Below, piece by piece: positions 6,234 to 12,760 of a stretch of 12,760 nucleotides of DNA (its first letter is position 1; each line of letters begins with the position of its first letter). Made by a program: the position numbers and the translations under genes. Source of the stretch: an uncultured Gemmatimonadota bacterium. GTDB lineage: Bacteria; Gemmatimonadota; Gemmatimonadetes; Gemmatimonadales; GWC2-71-9. Under the pieces are notes generated by a model. That model did no database searches and was not told where the DNA came from. It worked only from the letters and a program-made list of their open reading frames with translations. Location of the stretch: NCBI GenBank assembly GCA_913009915.1, contig CAJVYZ010000019.1, forward strand, positions 1-12,760. Direction: 5' to 3'.

Positions 6234-7427
6234 TCAGAGTGAGACCTCCGTGCGCCGGCCGGCCAGGGCCAGAGCCCGGTCGATGTCGCTGATGAGGTCG
6301 TCGACATTCTCGATGCCACAGCTCAACCGTACCAGACTGTCGGTCAATCCCATCTCCGCGCGCATGTCCTGTGGCACTGACGCGTGGGTCATGGAAGCGG
6401 GGTGGTTCACCAGACTCTCAACGCCGCCCAGCGATTCGGCCAGGCTGAATATGCGGGTGCCTTCCACGAACCGGCGGGCACGTTCCGGATCCTCGAGGTC
6501 GAACGAGATCATGCCGCCAAAGCCGCTCATCTGCCGGCAAGCCAAATCGTACTGCGGGTGGGACGGCAGTCCCGGATAGTAGATCTTGGGGACATCGTCC
6601 CGCTCGGCCAGCCACGCGGCGATGGCCCGACCGTTCCGATCGTGTTGCTGCATGCGGAGTGGGAGGGTCTTGGCGCCGCGAAGCGCCAACCAGCAGTCCA
6701 TCGGGCCGGGGATCGCTCCACCCGCCATCTGGATGAACGATAGCTTCTCCGCCAGATCCTCGCGGTGGCAGACCAGCATGCCCCCGACCATGTCGCTGTG
6801 GCCGTTGAGGTACTTGGTGGTGCTGTGGAGGACGATGTCGGCGCCATAGCTCAGCGGCTGCTGGAAGATCGGCGTGGCAAAGGTGTTGTCCACCACCAGC
6901 AGGAGGCCGTGGGCCTGCGTGAGGTCGCCCATGGCCTGCAGGTCGGTCAGACGCATCATGGGGTTGGTGGGCGTTTCCGAGAAGATCAGCCGGGTTGTGG
7001 GCCGCAAAGCGGCTGCCACCGTGTCGATGTTCCGGGCGTCTACGAAGGTGAACTCGAGTCCCAGCGGGATGTAGAACTCCCGCATCATCCGGGCGCTGCC
7101 GCCGTAGATGTTGGCCTCGGAGATGACGTGATCGCCCGCCTTGAGCAGCTTGAGGACGGCGTCGAGCGCTGCCAGACCCGAGCCGTAGGCAATGCCGTGG
7201 GTGGCGCCTTCCAGGCTGGCGACGTTGCGTTCGTACGCCTCACGGGTGGGGTTGGCGCTCCTGGCGTAGTCGTAGCCCTTGTGCCGTCCCAGGCCCTCCA
7301 TGACGTAGGTGGAAGTCTGGTAGATGGGCGGCATGACGGCCCCAGCCTTGGGGTCGGGTTCCTGGCCGGCGTGGACCGCGCGAGTGGCTACGGAGTATTC
7401 GAGATCATCGGGGAGAATTCGGGTCAT
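6234..7427 (-). CDS. Cystathionine gamma-synthase/gamma-lyase family PLP enzyme
   Basis: This is a 397-residue Cys/Met-metabolism PLP-dependent enzyme. Visible family features are YDYARSANPTR (Tyr54 and Arg56, which contact the neighbouring subunit's cofactor phosphate), YGSGLAA (81-87), ANIYGG (Tyr108), VVDNTFATP with Asp180, HSTTKYLNGHSDMVGG with the Schiff-base Lys205, and the C-terminal SLGGVESLVNHPASMTHA. It acts in transsulfuration. Choosing between gamma-synthase (MetB), gamma-lyase and related gamma-elimination enzymes by eye is unsafe, so no symbol is given. The ATG at 7427 gives a normal N-terminus, but no strong Shine-Dalgarno sequence precedes it. It is the first gene of the minus-strand block and diverges from glmM across 180 bp, so the block's promoter is probably there. 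The M48 protease and purD follow. Confidence 0.93.
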   Translation of the reverse strand: MTRILPDDLEYSVATRAVHAGQEPDPKAGAVMPPIYQTSTYVMEGLGRHKGYDYARSANPTREAYERNVASLEGATHGIAYGSGLAALDAVLKLLKAGDHVISEANIYGGSARMMREFYIPLGLEFTFVDARNIDTVAAALRPTTRLIFSETPTNPMMRLTDLQAMGDLTQAHGLLLVVDNTFATPIFQQPLSYGADIVLHSTTKYLNGHSDMVGGMLVCHREDLAEKLSFIQMAGGAIPGPMDCWLALRGAKTLPLRMQQHDRNGRAIAAWLAERDDVPKIYYPGLPSHPQYDLACRQMSGFGGMISFDLEDPERARRFVEGTRIFSLAESLGGVESLVNHPASMTHASVPQDMRAEMGLTDSLVRLSCGIENVDDLISDIDRALALAGRRTEVSL

Positions 7428-7607
7428 GGCTCGTCGGGTGTGTTTGTGGGAAGCTAATGACCTGCAAGAGGTTGCGGCAAGCCAGCGGTTGAAGAAGCGC
7501 GTGCGTCTCTGTTACGTTTGGTGGGTAGGCCGCCTCAGCTACCAACTCGGTATCTTTCGGCACTGTCCATCCACCAGGGCGCTCTCGCGGGAGCGCGTCG
7601 AGGGGTT
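7428..7607. promoter_or_regulatory. Divergent intergenic region between the PLP-enzyme gene and glmM
   Basis: At 180 bp this is the longest gap on the contig and the only divergent one, so promoters for both the minus-strand block and the glmM-glmS block are expected here by position. I could not find a convincing -35/-10 pair on either strand. TTGAAG at 7489 with TTACGT at 7512 (17-bp spacer) is the best plus-strand candidate and is weak. Unlike the other long gaps it holds no tandem array. A small inverted repeat lies near the glmM start. Confidence 0.4.
7579..7596 (+). promoter_or_regulatory. Small stem-loop just before the glmM start
   Basis: GCGCTC (7579-7584) and GAGCGC (7591-7596) are perfect reverse complements around a 6-base loop. 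The stem ends 11 bp before the glmM ATG and immediately precedes the GAGGGG that would serve as its ribosome-binding site. It could influence translation. With a 6-bp stem in GC-rich DNA it may equally be chance. Confidence 0.3.
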
Positions 7608-8987
7608 ATGAACCACGGTCTCATCGTCAGTGTCTCGGGCATGCGCGGCATCGTCGGTAGCGATCTCACACCCGAGCTGGTAACCCGGCACGCGGCTGCC
7701 CTCGGGGCCTGGGCTCGCGCCGCCGGGAACCCGACGGTGGTGCTGGGGCGCGATGCCCGGACCAGCGGCGCCATGTTCGCCATGGCGGCCAAGGCCGGAC
7801 TGATCTCGGTCGGCGCCGAGGTGATCGATTTGGGGATAGTCCCTACGCCGACGGTACAGTTGGCGGTGGAACACCACCATGCCGGCGCCGGTCTCATCCT
7901 CACGGCAAGTCACAACCCTGTCGAGTGGAACGCGCTCAAACTGGTCGGTCCCGACGGGGTCTTCCTCGACGCCCAGGATGGGGCAGCCGTCCGCGACCTG
8001 GTAGACCAAGGCCCCGACCGCGTCGATTGGGCTGGTCTCGGCAGCGTGCGGGAGGATACTGAGGCAGTGTCCCGTCACATCGACCAGGTTCTGGCCCTGC
8101 CCCAGATCGACGTGGAGCTGATCAGGTCGAACCGGTTCCAGGTGGCGCTCGATTGCGTCCGCGGCGCCGGCGGCACCATCATGCCGGCCCTTCTCGAACG
8201 GCTCGGGTGCCACGTGTCGGCCATCAATCTGGAGATCGACGGCCGGTTCCCCAGGCCACCGGAGCCGGTGCCCGAGCACCTCGATGAGTTGGGCCGGCTG
8301 GTCAGGGACAGCGGCGCCCAGATCGGATTCGCCGTCGACCCCGACGTCGATCGGCTGGCGCTGGTGGACGAGCACGGACGGGCCATAGGCGAGGACTACA
8401 CCCTGGCCTTTGCCGTGCAGGCCGTGCTCGGCCGGAACGGTAGGGGAGCTGGGCCTGACGGCAGGGCACCCGTGGTGGTGGCCAATCTGTCCACCAGCCT
8501 GGTCGTCGAGGATGCCGCGACATCGGCCGGGGCGGTGTTCGAGAGGGCTCCAGTGGGCGAGGCCAACGTGGCACAATTCATCCAGCAACACGATGCCGTG
8601 ATCGGTGGGGAGGGGAACGGGGGGGTGATGTTCCCCCAGGTCCATACCGGCCGCGACGCCCCGGTAGGCTTGGCCCTAATCTTGCATCTGCTTGCTACCA
8701 CGAAACTTACGGTGTCCGGCCTGGTGGAAGCGGCGCCCCGCTACAGCATCGTGAAGGTCAAGGTACCCCGCCGTGACAATCTGGCGCGTACCTACCAGCG
8801 GTTACAGAGTCGTTTCGCGGATGCAACGGCGGACTCCAGGGATGGGCTGCGGCTGGCGTGGCCGGGGCGGTGGGTACATTTGCGGCCGTCGGGCACCGAA
8901 CCCGTCATCAGGATCATCGCCGAGGCCGCAACGGCGGACGATGCCGAGGCGCTGGTCAGTGAGTGCAGGGATGTCTTGGACGCTTAA
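7608..8987 (+). CDS. glmM: Phosphoglucosamine mutase, archaeal-type GlmM
   Basis: This 459-residue alpha-D-phosphohexomutase interconverts GlcN-6-P and GlcN-1-P on the way to UDP-GlcNAc. All four active-site loops are visible: the phosphoserine loop TASHNP (Ser101), the metal loop DPDVDRL (Asp244, Asp246, Asp248, Arg249), the sugar loop GEGNGG (334-339) and the phosphate loop RPSGTEP (426-432). GEGNGG in place of the GEESGH/GEQSGH of classical bacterial enzymes, together with SVSGMRGIVG at the N-terminus, resembles the archaeal-type GlmM/phosphomannomutase group. glmS 15 bp downstream makes phosphoglucosamine mutase the best call, with phosphomannomutase as the alternative. The frame is open 30 codons further upstream. 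The ATG at 7608 is chosen because homologous sequence begins there and a GAGGGG precedes it, though only 2 bp away, which is unusually tight. Confidence 0.88.
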   Translation: MNHGLIVSVSGMRGIVGSDLTPELVTRHAAALGAWARAAGNPTVVLGRDARTSGAMFAMAAKAGLISVGAEVIDLGIVPTPTVQLAVEHHHAGAGLILTASHNPVEWNALKLVGPDGVFLDAQDGAAVRDLVDQGPDRVDWAGLGSVREDTEAVSRHIDQVLALPQIDVELIRSNRFQVALDCVRGAGGTIMPALLERLGCHVSAINLEIDGRFPRPPEPVPEHLDELGRLVRDSGAQIGFAVDPDVDRLALVDEHGRAIGEDYTLAFAVQAVLGRNGRGAGPDGRAPVVVANLSTSLVVEDAATSAGAVFERAPVGEANVAQFIQQHDAVIGGEGNGGVMFPQVHTGRDAPVGLALILHLLATTKLTVSGLVEAAPRYSIVKVKVPRRDNLARTYQRLQSRFADATADSRDGLRLAWPGRWVHLRPSGTEPVIRIIAEAATADDAEALVSECRDVLDA

Positions 8988-9002
8988 GGAAGTGGGACTG
9001 CC

Positions 9003-10829
9003 ATGTGTGGTATCGTAGGGTATGTGGGCTTCCGTCCCGCGGCTGATCTGATCATCAGGGGGCTCAGGCGACTGGAGTACCGGGGGTACGATTCCGCGGG
9101 CCTGGCCGTGCTGAACGGCGGCGGGCTGTCGGTCACCAAGGCGTCCGGCAAATTATCCAGTCTGGAGAAGAAACTGGGGGCAACCCTCCCGCAGGGAACG
9201 GTCGGCTTGGGCCATACCCGCTGGGCCACGCACGGTGCTCCCACCACTACCAACGCCCATCCTCACACCGACCAGACCGGCCGCATCGCGGTAATCCACA
9301 ACGGCATCATCGAGAACGCCGGCGCCATCCGCACGGCGCTGGAGCAACGCGGTCACACGTTCGAGTCCGAAACCGACACCGAAGTATTGGCGCACCTCAT
9401 CGGGGAGCTGTACCAGGGCGATCTCGAGCTTGCCGTCGCCGCCGCCCTGCGCGAGGTGGACGGCGCCTACGGCATTGCGGTCATCTCGGCCGACGAGCCG
9501 GACTGCCTGGTGGCGGCGCGCAAGGGATCCCCCCTCATCGTTGGTGTGGGTGACGGCGAGTGGTTCGTGGCGTCCGACGCCTCCGCCTTGCTCGAGCACA
9601 CTCGCTCCGTCGTGTATCTGGACGACGGTGAGATGGTCGTTCTCACTCGCGACGGCTACCGGGTCCGCAGTCTTGACGTCATGGAGATCAGCAAGAAGAT
9701 CGACCGGATCGAGTGGGACTTGGCCACGATCGAACGCGGCGGGTTCGAGCACTTCATGTTGAAGGAAATCTTCGAACAACCCACCAGCCTGAGCAACACG
9801 CTCAGCGGTCACCTGTTGGAGGACGAAGGGACCGCGCGTCTCGAGGGGCTCAACCTCACCAACGATGAACTGAAGCAGATCGACCGGATCATCATCACCG
9901 CCTGCGGTACGTCATGGCACGCGGCGCTCATCGGCGAGTACATGATCGAGGAGCTGGCCCGGGTGCCGGTGGAAGTCGAGTACGCCTCGGAGTTCCGCTA
10001 CCGCAATCCGGTGGTGGACCAGCGAACGCTGGTCATCGGCATTTCCCAGTCCGGCGAAACCGCCGACACCCTGGCGGCGCTGGTCGAAGCGAAAAACCGG
10101 GGCGCCAGGACCATTGGCCTGGTCAACGTGGTGGGCTCGACCATCGCTCGCGAGGTCGACGGCGGCACTTACCTGCACGCCGGTCCCGAGGTCGGTGTGG
10201 CCAGCACCAAGGCGTTTACCAGCCAATTGGCGGCGCTGGCGCTGTTCACTCTGCGGCTCGCCCGGCTCAAGAGCCTGAGCATCCTGCAGGGGCGGCAATT
10301 CGTCGAAGCGCTGCAAGCGCTTCCCGGCCAGATCGAGGAGATCCTCGGCCGCGTCGATGAGATCGAATCGCTGGCCGAGCGGTTCCTCGATACCAGCAAC
10401 GCCCTCTACCTGGGGCGCGGCGTCAACTTCCCGGTGGCGCTCGAGGGTGCGCTCAAACTGAAGGAAATCTCCTACATCCACGCCGAAGGCTATCCGGCCG
10501 CGGAAATGAAGCACGGCCCCATCGCGCTGATCGACGAAAACATGCCCGTGGTGTTCATCGCCCCGCGGGACGCCGTGCACTCTAAGATCGTGTCCAACAT
10601 CGAAGAAGTGAAAGCGCGCGGCGGCAAGGTCGTGGCGCTTGTCAACGACGGCGACCACGAAATCGAGCGTCTCGCCGATGCCACGTTCACCATCCCCGAA
10701 ACACTCGACCTCCTGACCCCGATCCTCACGACCATCCCCTTGCAACTCGTGGCGTACTACGTTGCGGTCCGAAGGGGGTGTGACGTCGATCAGCCGCGCA
10801 ACCTCGCCAAGTCCGTGACCGTAGAGTAG
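9003..10829 (+). CDS. glmS: Glutamine-fructose-6-phosphate aminotransferase GlmS
   Basis: GlmS makes glucosamine-6-phosphate from fructose-6-phosphate and glutamine, the first committed step to UDP-GlcNAc for peptidoglycan and lipopolysaccharide. The 608 residues compare with 609 in E. coli. The N-terminal glutaminase domain starts MCGIVGYVG, with Cys2 as nucleophile once Met is removed, and continues with LRRLEYRGYDSAG, GHTRWATHG (Arg73), HNGIIEN (Asn100, Gly101) and SETDTE (Asp125). Two SIS domains follow, with ACGTSWHAA, ISQSGETADT, GVASTKAFTSQ and LEGALKLKEISYIHAEGYPA, and the C-terminal CDVDQPRNLAKSVTVE carries the conserved lysine. AAGGA at 8986-8990, overlapping the glmM stop, is a plausible though distant ribosome-binding site. 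No glmS ribozyme is possible in the 15-bp leader. A large repeat hairpin begins one base after its stop codon. Confidence 0.98.
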   Translation: MCGIVGYVGFRPAADLIIRGLRRLEYRGYDSAGLAVLNGGGLSVTKASGKLSSLEKKLGATLPQGTVGLGHTRWATHGAPTTTNAHPHTDQTGRIAVIHNGIIENAGAIRTALEQRGHTFESETDTEVLAHLIGELYQGDLELAVAAALREVDGAYGIAVISADEPDCLVAARKGSPLIVGVGDGEWFVASDASALLEHTRSVVYLDDGEMVVLTRDGYRVRSLDVMEISKKIDRIEWDLATIERGGFEHFMLKEIFEQPTSLSNTLSGHLLEDEGTARLEGLNLTNDELKQIDRIIITACGTSWHAALIGEYMIEELARVPVEVEYASEFRYRNPVVDQRTLVIGISQSGETADTLAALVEAKNRGARTIGLVNVVGSTIAREVDGGTYLHAGPEVGVASTKAFTSQLAALALFTLRLARLKSLSILQGRQFVEALQALPGQIEEILGRVDEIESLAERFLDTSNALYLGRGVNFPVALEGALKLKEISYIHAEGYPAAEMKHGPIALIDENMPVVFIAPRDAVHSKIVSNIEEVKARGGKVVALVNDGDHEIERLADATFTIPETLDLLTPILTTIPLQLVAYYVAVRRGCDVDQPRNLAKSVTVE

Positions 10830-10895
10830 CAGCTGTCAGATCTCAGCTGTCAGCTATCAGACAGCCGACAGCCGACAGCTGACAGCTGACAGCTG
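10830..10895 (+). repeat. Strand-flipping heptamer array forming a large hairpin after glmS
   Basis: The left half (10830-10860) is built of AGCTGTC heptamers, some diverged (AGATCTC, AGCTATC). The right half (10861-10895) is two ACAGCCG followed by three ACAGCTG, which is the same unit on the opposite strand. The halves therefore pair: 10830-10860 with 10865-10895 gives a stem of about 31 bp with six non-identical positions and a 4-base ACAG loop. It starts immediately after the glmS TAG and ends 23 bp before the dtd TTG start. What follows is C-rich, not T-rich, so it is not a standard intrinsic terminator. Confidence 0.92.
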
Positions 10896-10918
10896 CCGCC
10901 TCCCCCCCGGAGTCCCCA

Positions 10919-11368
10919 TTGCGCGTAGTGCTCCAACGCGTGACCGAAGCCTCGGTCACTATCGACGGACACGAAGTCGGCCGGATCGGCCCGGGCTACT
11001 GCTTGCTGGTCGGGTTTACCGACGGCGACACTCGTGAGGACGTTGCCTGGATGGCCGCCAAGGTCTCCGGGCTCAGGTTGTTCGCCGACGAAGACGGCAA
11101 GATGAACCTGGCGTTGGCCGACGTCGGCGGCGCCGTCCTCGTGGTGTCGCAGTTCACTCTCTACGGCAATGTCCGGAAGGGCCGGCGACCTTCCTTCATC
11201 GCGGCGGCCAGGCCCGAGACGGCCATTCCGCTGTACCAGGAATTCCTCGATGCCCTCCGCGGCCTGGGGCTCACGGTCGCCAGCGGCGAGTTCGGTGCCA
11301 TGATGGCTGTCGAGATCCACAACGACGGTCCGGTCACTCTTCTGTTGGAGCGCACCAAGGGTGCGTGA
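10919..11368 (+). CDS. dtd: D-aminoacyl-tRNA deacylase (DTD)
   Basis: DTD hydrolyses D-aminoacyl-tRNAs and so keeps D-amino acids and mischarged glycine out of protein synthesis. The 149 residues match the family's usual 145-150. The N-terminus [17 protein letters not shown], the SQFTLYGN motif (77-84) and the Gly-cisPro motif in NDGPVT (Gly137, Pro138) are all present, so the chiral-proofreading pocket looks intact. The start is TTG at 10919, chosen because it gives the family N-terminus and is preceded by GGAG at 10909-10912. It lies 89 bp after glmS, beyond the repeat hairpin, and its last 8 bases overlap the maf start, so dtd and maf are probably translated together. Confidence 0.96.
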   Translation: MRVVLQRVTEASVTIDGHEVGRIGPGYCLLVGFTDGDTREDVAWMAAKVSGLRLFADEDGKMNLALADVGGAVLVVSQFTLYGNVRKGRRPSFIAAARPETAIPLYQEFLDALRGLGLTVASGEFGAMMAVEIHNDGPVTLLLERTKGA

Positions 11369-11927
11369 ACTGATTCTGGCGTCCCGTTCCCCTCGCCGGC
11401 GGCAGTTGCTGGAAATGCTGGGCATTCCCGTTCAAGTCCGCCCGGCCGACATCCACGAAACCACCCGTCCCCACGAGACGCCTGCCGAGTACGCCGAGCG
11501 GTTGGCGGTCGAGAAAGCCGGCGCGGTGCCCGGCGAGTACGTGCTGGGAGCCGATACCATTGTCGTGCTCGACGGGGACGTGCTGGAGAAACCCGCCGAC
11601 GCGGAAGAGGCGGTCGCCATGTTGCTGCGGTTGCAGGGGAGGACGCACCAGGTAATCACCGCGTGCGCCCTACAATCTCCCACAGGCCTTCATACCGCAA
11701 CGGACGTCACCCGGGTGACCTTCCGGCCGGCGACGGAGGACATCATCCGGGCCTACGTCGCCACGGGGGAGCCGCTGGACAAGGCGGGCGCCTACGGCAT
11801 CCAGGGATATGGTGCCGCTCTCGTCGAGGGGATCGAGGGTGATTTTTTTGGGGTAATGGGCCTGCCGGTACGACGGGTGCTCGACCTCCTCGAGCAAGGC
11901 GGCTGGCCCTACGTCTTCAACCGGTAG
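11361..11927 (+). CDS. maf: Maf-family nucleoside triphosphate pyrophosphatase
   Basis: Maf proteins hydrolyse non-canonical or excess NTPs to NMP and pyrophosphate, and some influence septum formation. The 188 residues show [16 protein letters not shown] (6-21), Glu33 in the DIHE region, [10 protein letters not shown] with the presumed catalytic Asp65, EKPADAEEA (Lys77), and [22 protein letters not shown] (in two parts, 140-150 and 151-161) followed by VMGLP. The [10 protein letters not shown] form is typical of the dTTP/UTP pyrophosphatase (YhdE) branch. The GTG start at 11361 lies inside the end of dtd (8-bp overlap). The 3' end runs 19 bp into the convergent cyclase gene, so the two stop codons are crossed over. 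Confidence 0.95.
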   Translation: MRELILASRSPRRRQLLEMLGIPVQVRPADIHETTRPHETPAEYAERLAVEKAGAVPGEYVLGADTIVVLDGDVLEKPADAEEAVAMLLRLQGRTHQVITACALQSPTGLHTATDVTRVTFRPATEDIIRAYVATGEPLDKAGAYGIQGYGAALVEGIEGDFFGVMGLPVRRVLDLLEQGGWPYVFNR

Positions 11928-12694
11928 ACCGCGATGGGCTTGGCTTTTCCCTTTAGCGCCACCTCGTCGATCTTCTCCACGTCAGGCCGCGTGGCCAATA
12001 GCGAGTAGAACGGTTCGCTGATGATGATCTCGCCCGGTCCGGCCTTGGACGCCAGGCGGGATGCCACGTTGACCGCGTCTCCAATGACGGTGTATTCGAG
12101 ACGGCGGTGACTCCCGATGTTGCCGACAAACACGTCGCCGTGGCTGATGCCGATGCCGACCCCGATGGGTGGCCGGCCCTCTTCCTGCCACTTGGTGTTC
12201 AACTCGACGATGCCGTGCTGCATGGCAATGGCCGCCTCGAGCGCGCGCTCCTGATCTCCCTCGGTGGCGATCGGAGCCCCCCACAGCGCCATCACCGCGT
12301 CACCGATGAACTTGTCGAGCGTGCCCCCGTACTCGAACAGGATGTCCACCATCTCGGTGAAGTACTCCGTCAACAGCTGGGCGATCGCGTCCGGGGTCAT
12401 CCCCTCCGACAGGGTGGTGAATCCGCGTATGTCGCTGAATAGAATGGTGACCGGCCGCCTGTCGCCCCCTAGCGACACGCCCTCCTGCTGGCCCACGATC
12501 GCCGCGGCCACGTTGGGGGCGAAATATCGCTCGAAATTGGACCGTACCAACGCCTCCTGGCGAAGGCGCTCGGCATAGCGGACCTTGTTGATGGCCACGG
12601 CCGCGATGCCGGCGTACGCGATCAGAAACTGCAGGTCGTCGTCGCTGAACGCCTCGGTGGCCGCGAGGTTGTCGACGTAGAGCACGCCGAGTAC
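11909..12694 (-). CDS. GAF-linked class III adenylate/guanylate cyclase, 3' part only
   Basis: The 5' part is cut off by the contig end. The retained 261 residues begin VLGVLYVDNLAATEAFSDDD (in the truncated copy, residues 1-20), typical of the end of a GAF sensor domain. A linker helix and then a complete class III cyclase domain follow. The catalytic set is visible: metal Asp88 (FSDIRGFT) and Asp132 (DKFIGDAVMALWGAP), substrate-binding Lys128 and Asp206, and transition-state Asn209 and Arg213 (VIGDAVNVASRL). This Lys/Asp pair favours ATP, so an active adenylate cyclase is likely. Further N-terminal domains, such as FHA or more GAF, are probably missing. An open frame continues into the adapter as TGVQTCALPIS, which is artefact. 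It overlaps maf tail to tail by 19 bp. Confidence 0.93.
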   Translation of the reverse strand, partial: VLGVLYVDNLAATEAFSDDDLQFLIAYAGIAAVAINKVRYAERLRQEALVRSNFERYFAPNVAAAIVGQQEGVSLGGDRRPVTILFSDIRGFTTLSEGMTPDAIAQLLTEYFTEMVDILFEYGGTLDKFIGDAVMALWGAPIATEGDQERALEAAIAMQHGIVELNTKWQEEGRPPIGVGIGISHGDVFVGNIGSHRRLEYTVIGDAVNVASRLASKAGPGEIIISEPFYSLLATRPDVEKIDEVALKGKAKPIAVYRLKT

Positions 12695-12696
12695 CG

Positions 12697-12760
12697 AGAT
12701 CGGAAGAGCACACGTCTGAACTCCAGTCACACTGATATATCTCGTATGCCGTCTTCGGCC
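12697..12760 (+). other. Illumina Read 2/index/P7 adapter at contig end
   Basis: AGATCGGAAGAGCACACGTC begins at 12697 and continues through CTCCAGTCAC. An 8-base index ACTGATAT at 12731-12738 follows (as I recall, TruSeq index 25), then the P7 stretch ATCTCGTATGCCGTCTTC. The last four bases, GGCC, deviate from the adapter's TGCT. This is library sequence, so genuine DNA ends at about 12696. Confidence 0.97.

Noticed and set aside
8988..9002. glmS ribozyme/riboswitch
   Set aside because: The gap between glmM and glmS is only 15 bp, too short for the ribozyme.
10830..10895. CRISPR array or rho-independent terminator
   Set aside because: The units are 7 bp with no spacers, and no cas gene is present. 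The hairpin is not followed by a T run.

Overview
This window is a complete short assembled contig, not an excerpt of a chromosome. Both ends are Illumina TruSeq adapter: P5/Read 1 sequence at 21-75 behind a T-rich stretch, and Read 2/index/P7 sequence from 12697 to the end. Genuine DNA runs from about 76 to 12696. It is strongly GC-rich, uses many GTG and TTG starts, is densely packed, and carries only bacterial housekeeping genes plus intergenic short tandem repeats. The gene content (UbiA/UbiX, archaeal-type GlmM beside GlmS, heptamer arrays between genes) would suit an uncultured environmental bacterium such as a Gemmatimonadota or Acidobacteriota member. That placement is a guess and nothing here is diagnostic.

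Layout. (1) 77-1759, plus strand: the 3' part of a UbiA-family prenyltransferase, ubiX (flavin prenyltransferase) and a YfcE/MJ0936-type metallophosphoesterase. (2) 1848-7427, minus strand, read from right to left: a Cys/Met-metabolism PLP enzyme (cystathionine gamma-synthase/lyase), an M48 membrane metalloprotease, purD (GTGA overlap with the protease gene), mutM/fpg, and a short UvrC/Cho-like GIY-YIG nuclease. (3) 7608-11927, plus strand: glmM and glmS (UDP-GlcNAc precursor synthesis), then dtd and maf (quality control of D-aminoacyl-tRNA and of non-canonical nucleotides), which overlap by 8 bp. (4) 11909-12694, minus strand: the 3' part of a GAF-class III nucleotidyl cyclase, overlapping the maf end tail to tail by 19 bp.

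Functional links. UbiA and UbiX fit quinone synthesis: prenylation of an aromatic acid, then UbiX makes the prenylated FMN needed by a UbiD decarboxylase, which is not on this contig. GlmM and GlmS catalyse consecutive steps, GlmS making GlcN-6-P and GlmM converting it to GlcN-1-P. MutM and the Cho-like nuclease, 19 bp apart, look like a base-excision/nucleotide-excision repair pair.

No new defence, mobile or biosynthetic system was found. The most unusual non-coding signal is the set of unrelated 7-, 8- and 9-bp tandem arrays filling four of the five gaps longer than 60 bp. One of them flips strand halfway and so forms a roughly 31-bp imperfect hairpin directly after the glmS stop codon. Another contains the purD stop codon. 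There is no gene-free stretch over 300 bases, and no rRNA, tRNA, CRISPR array, insertion sequence or origin was seen.
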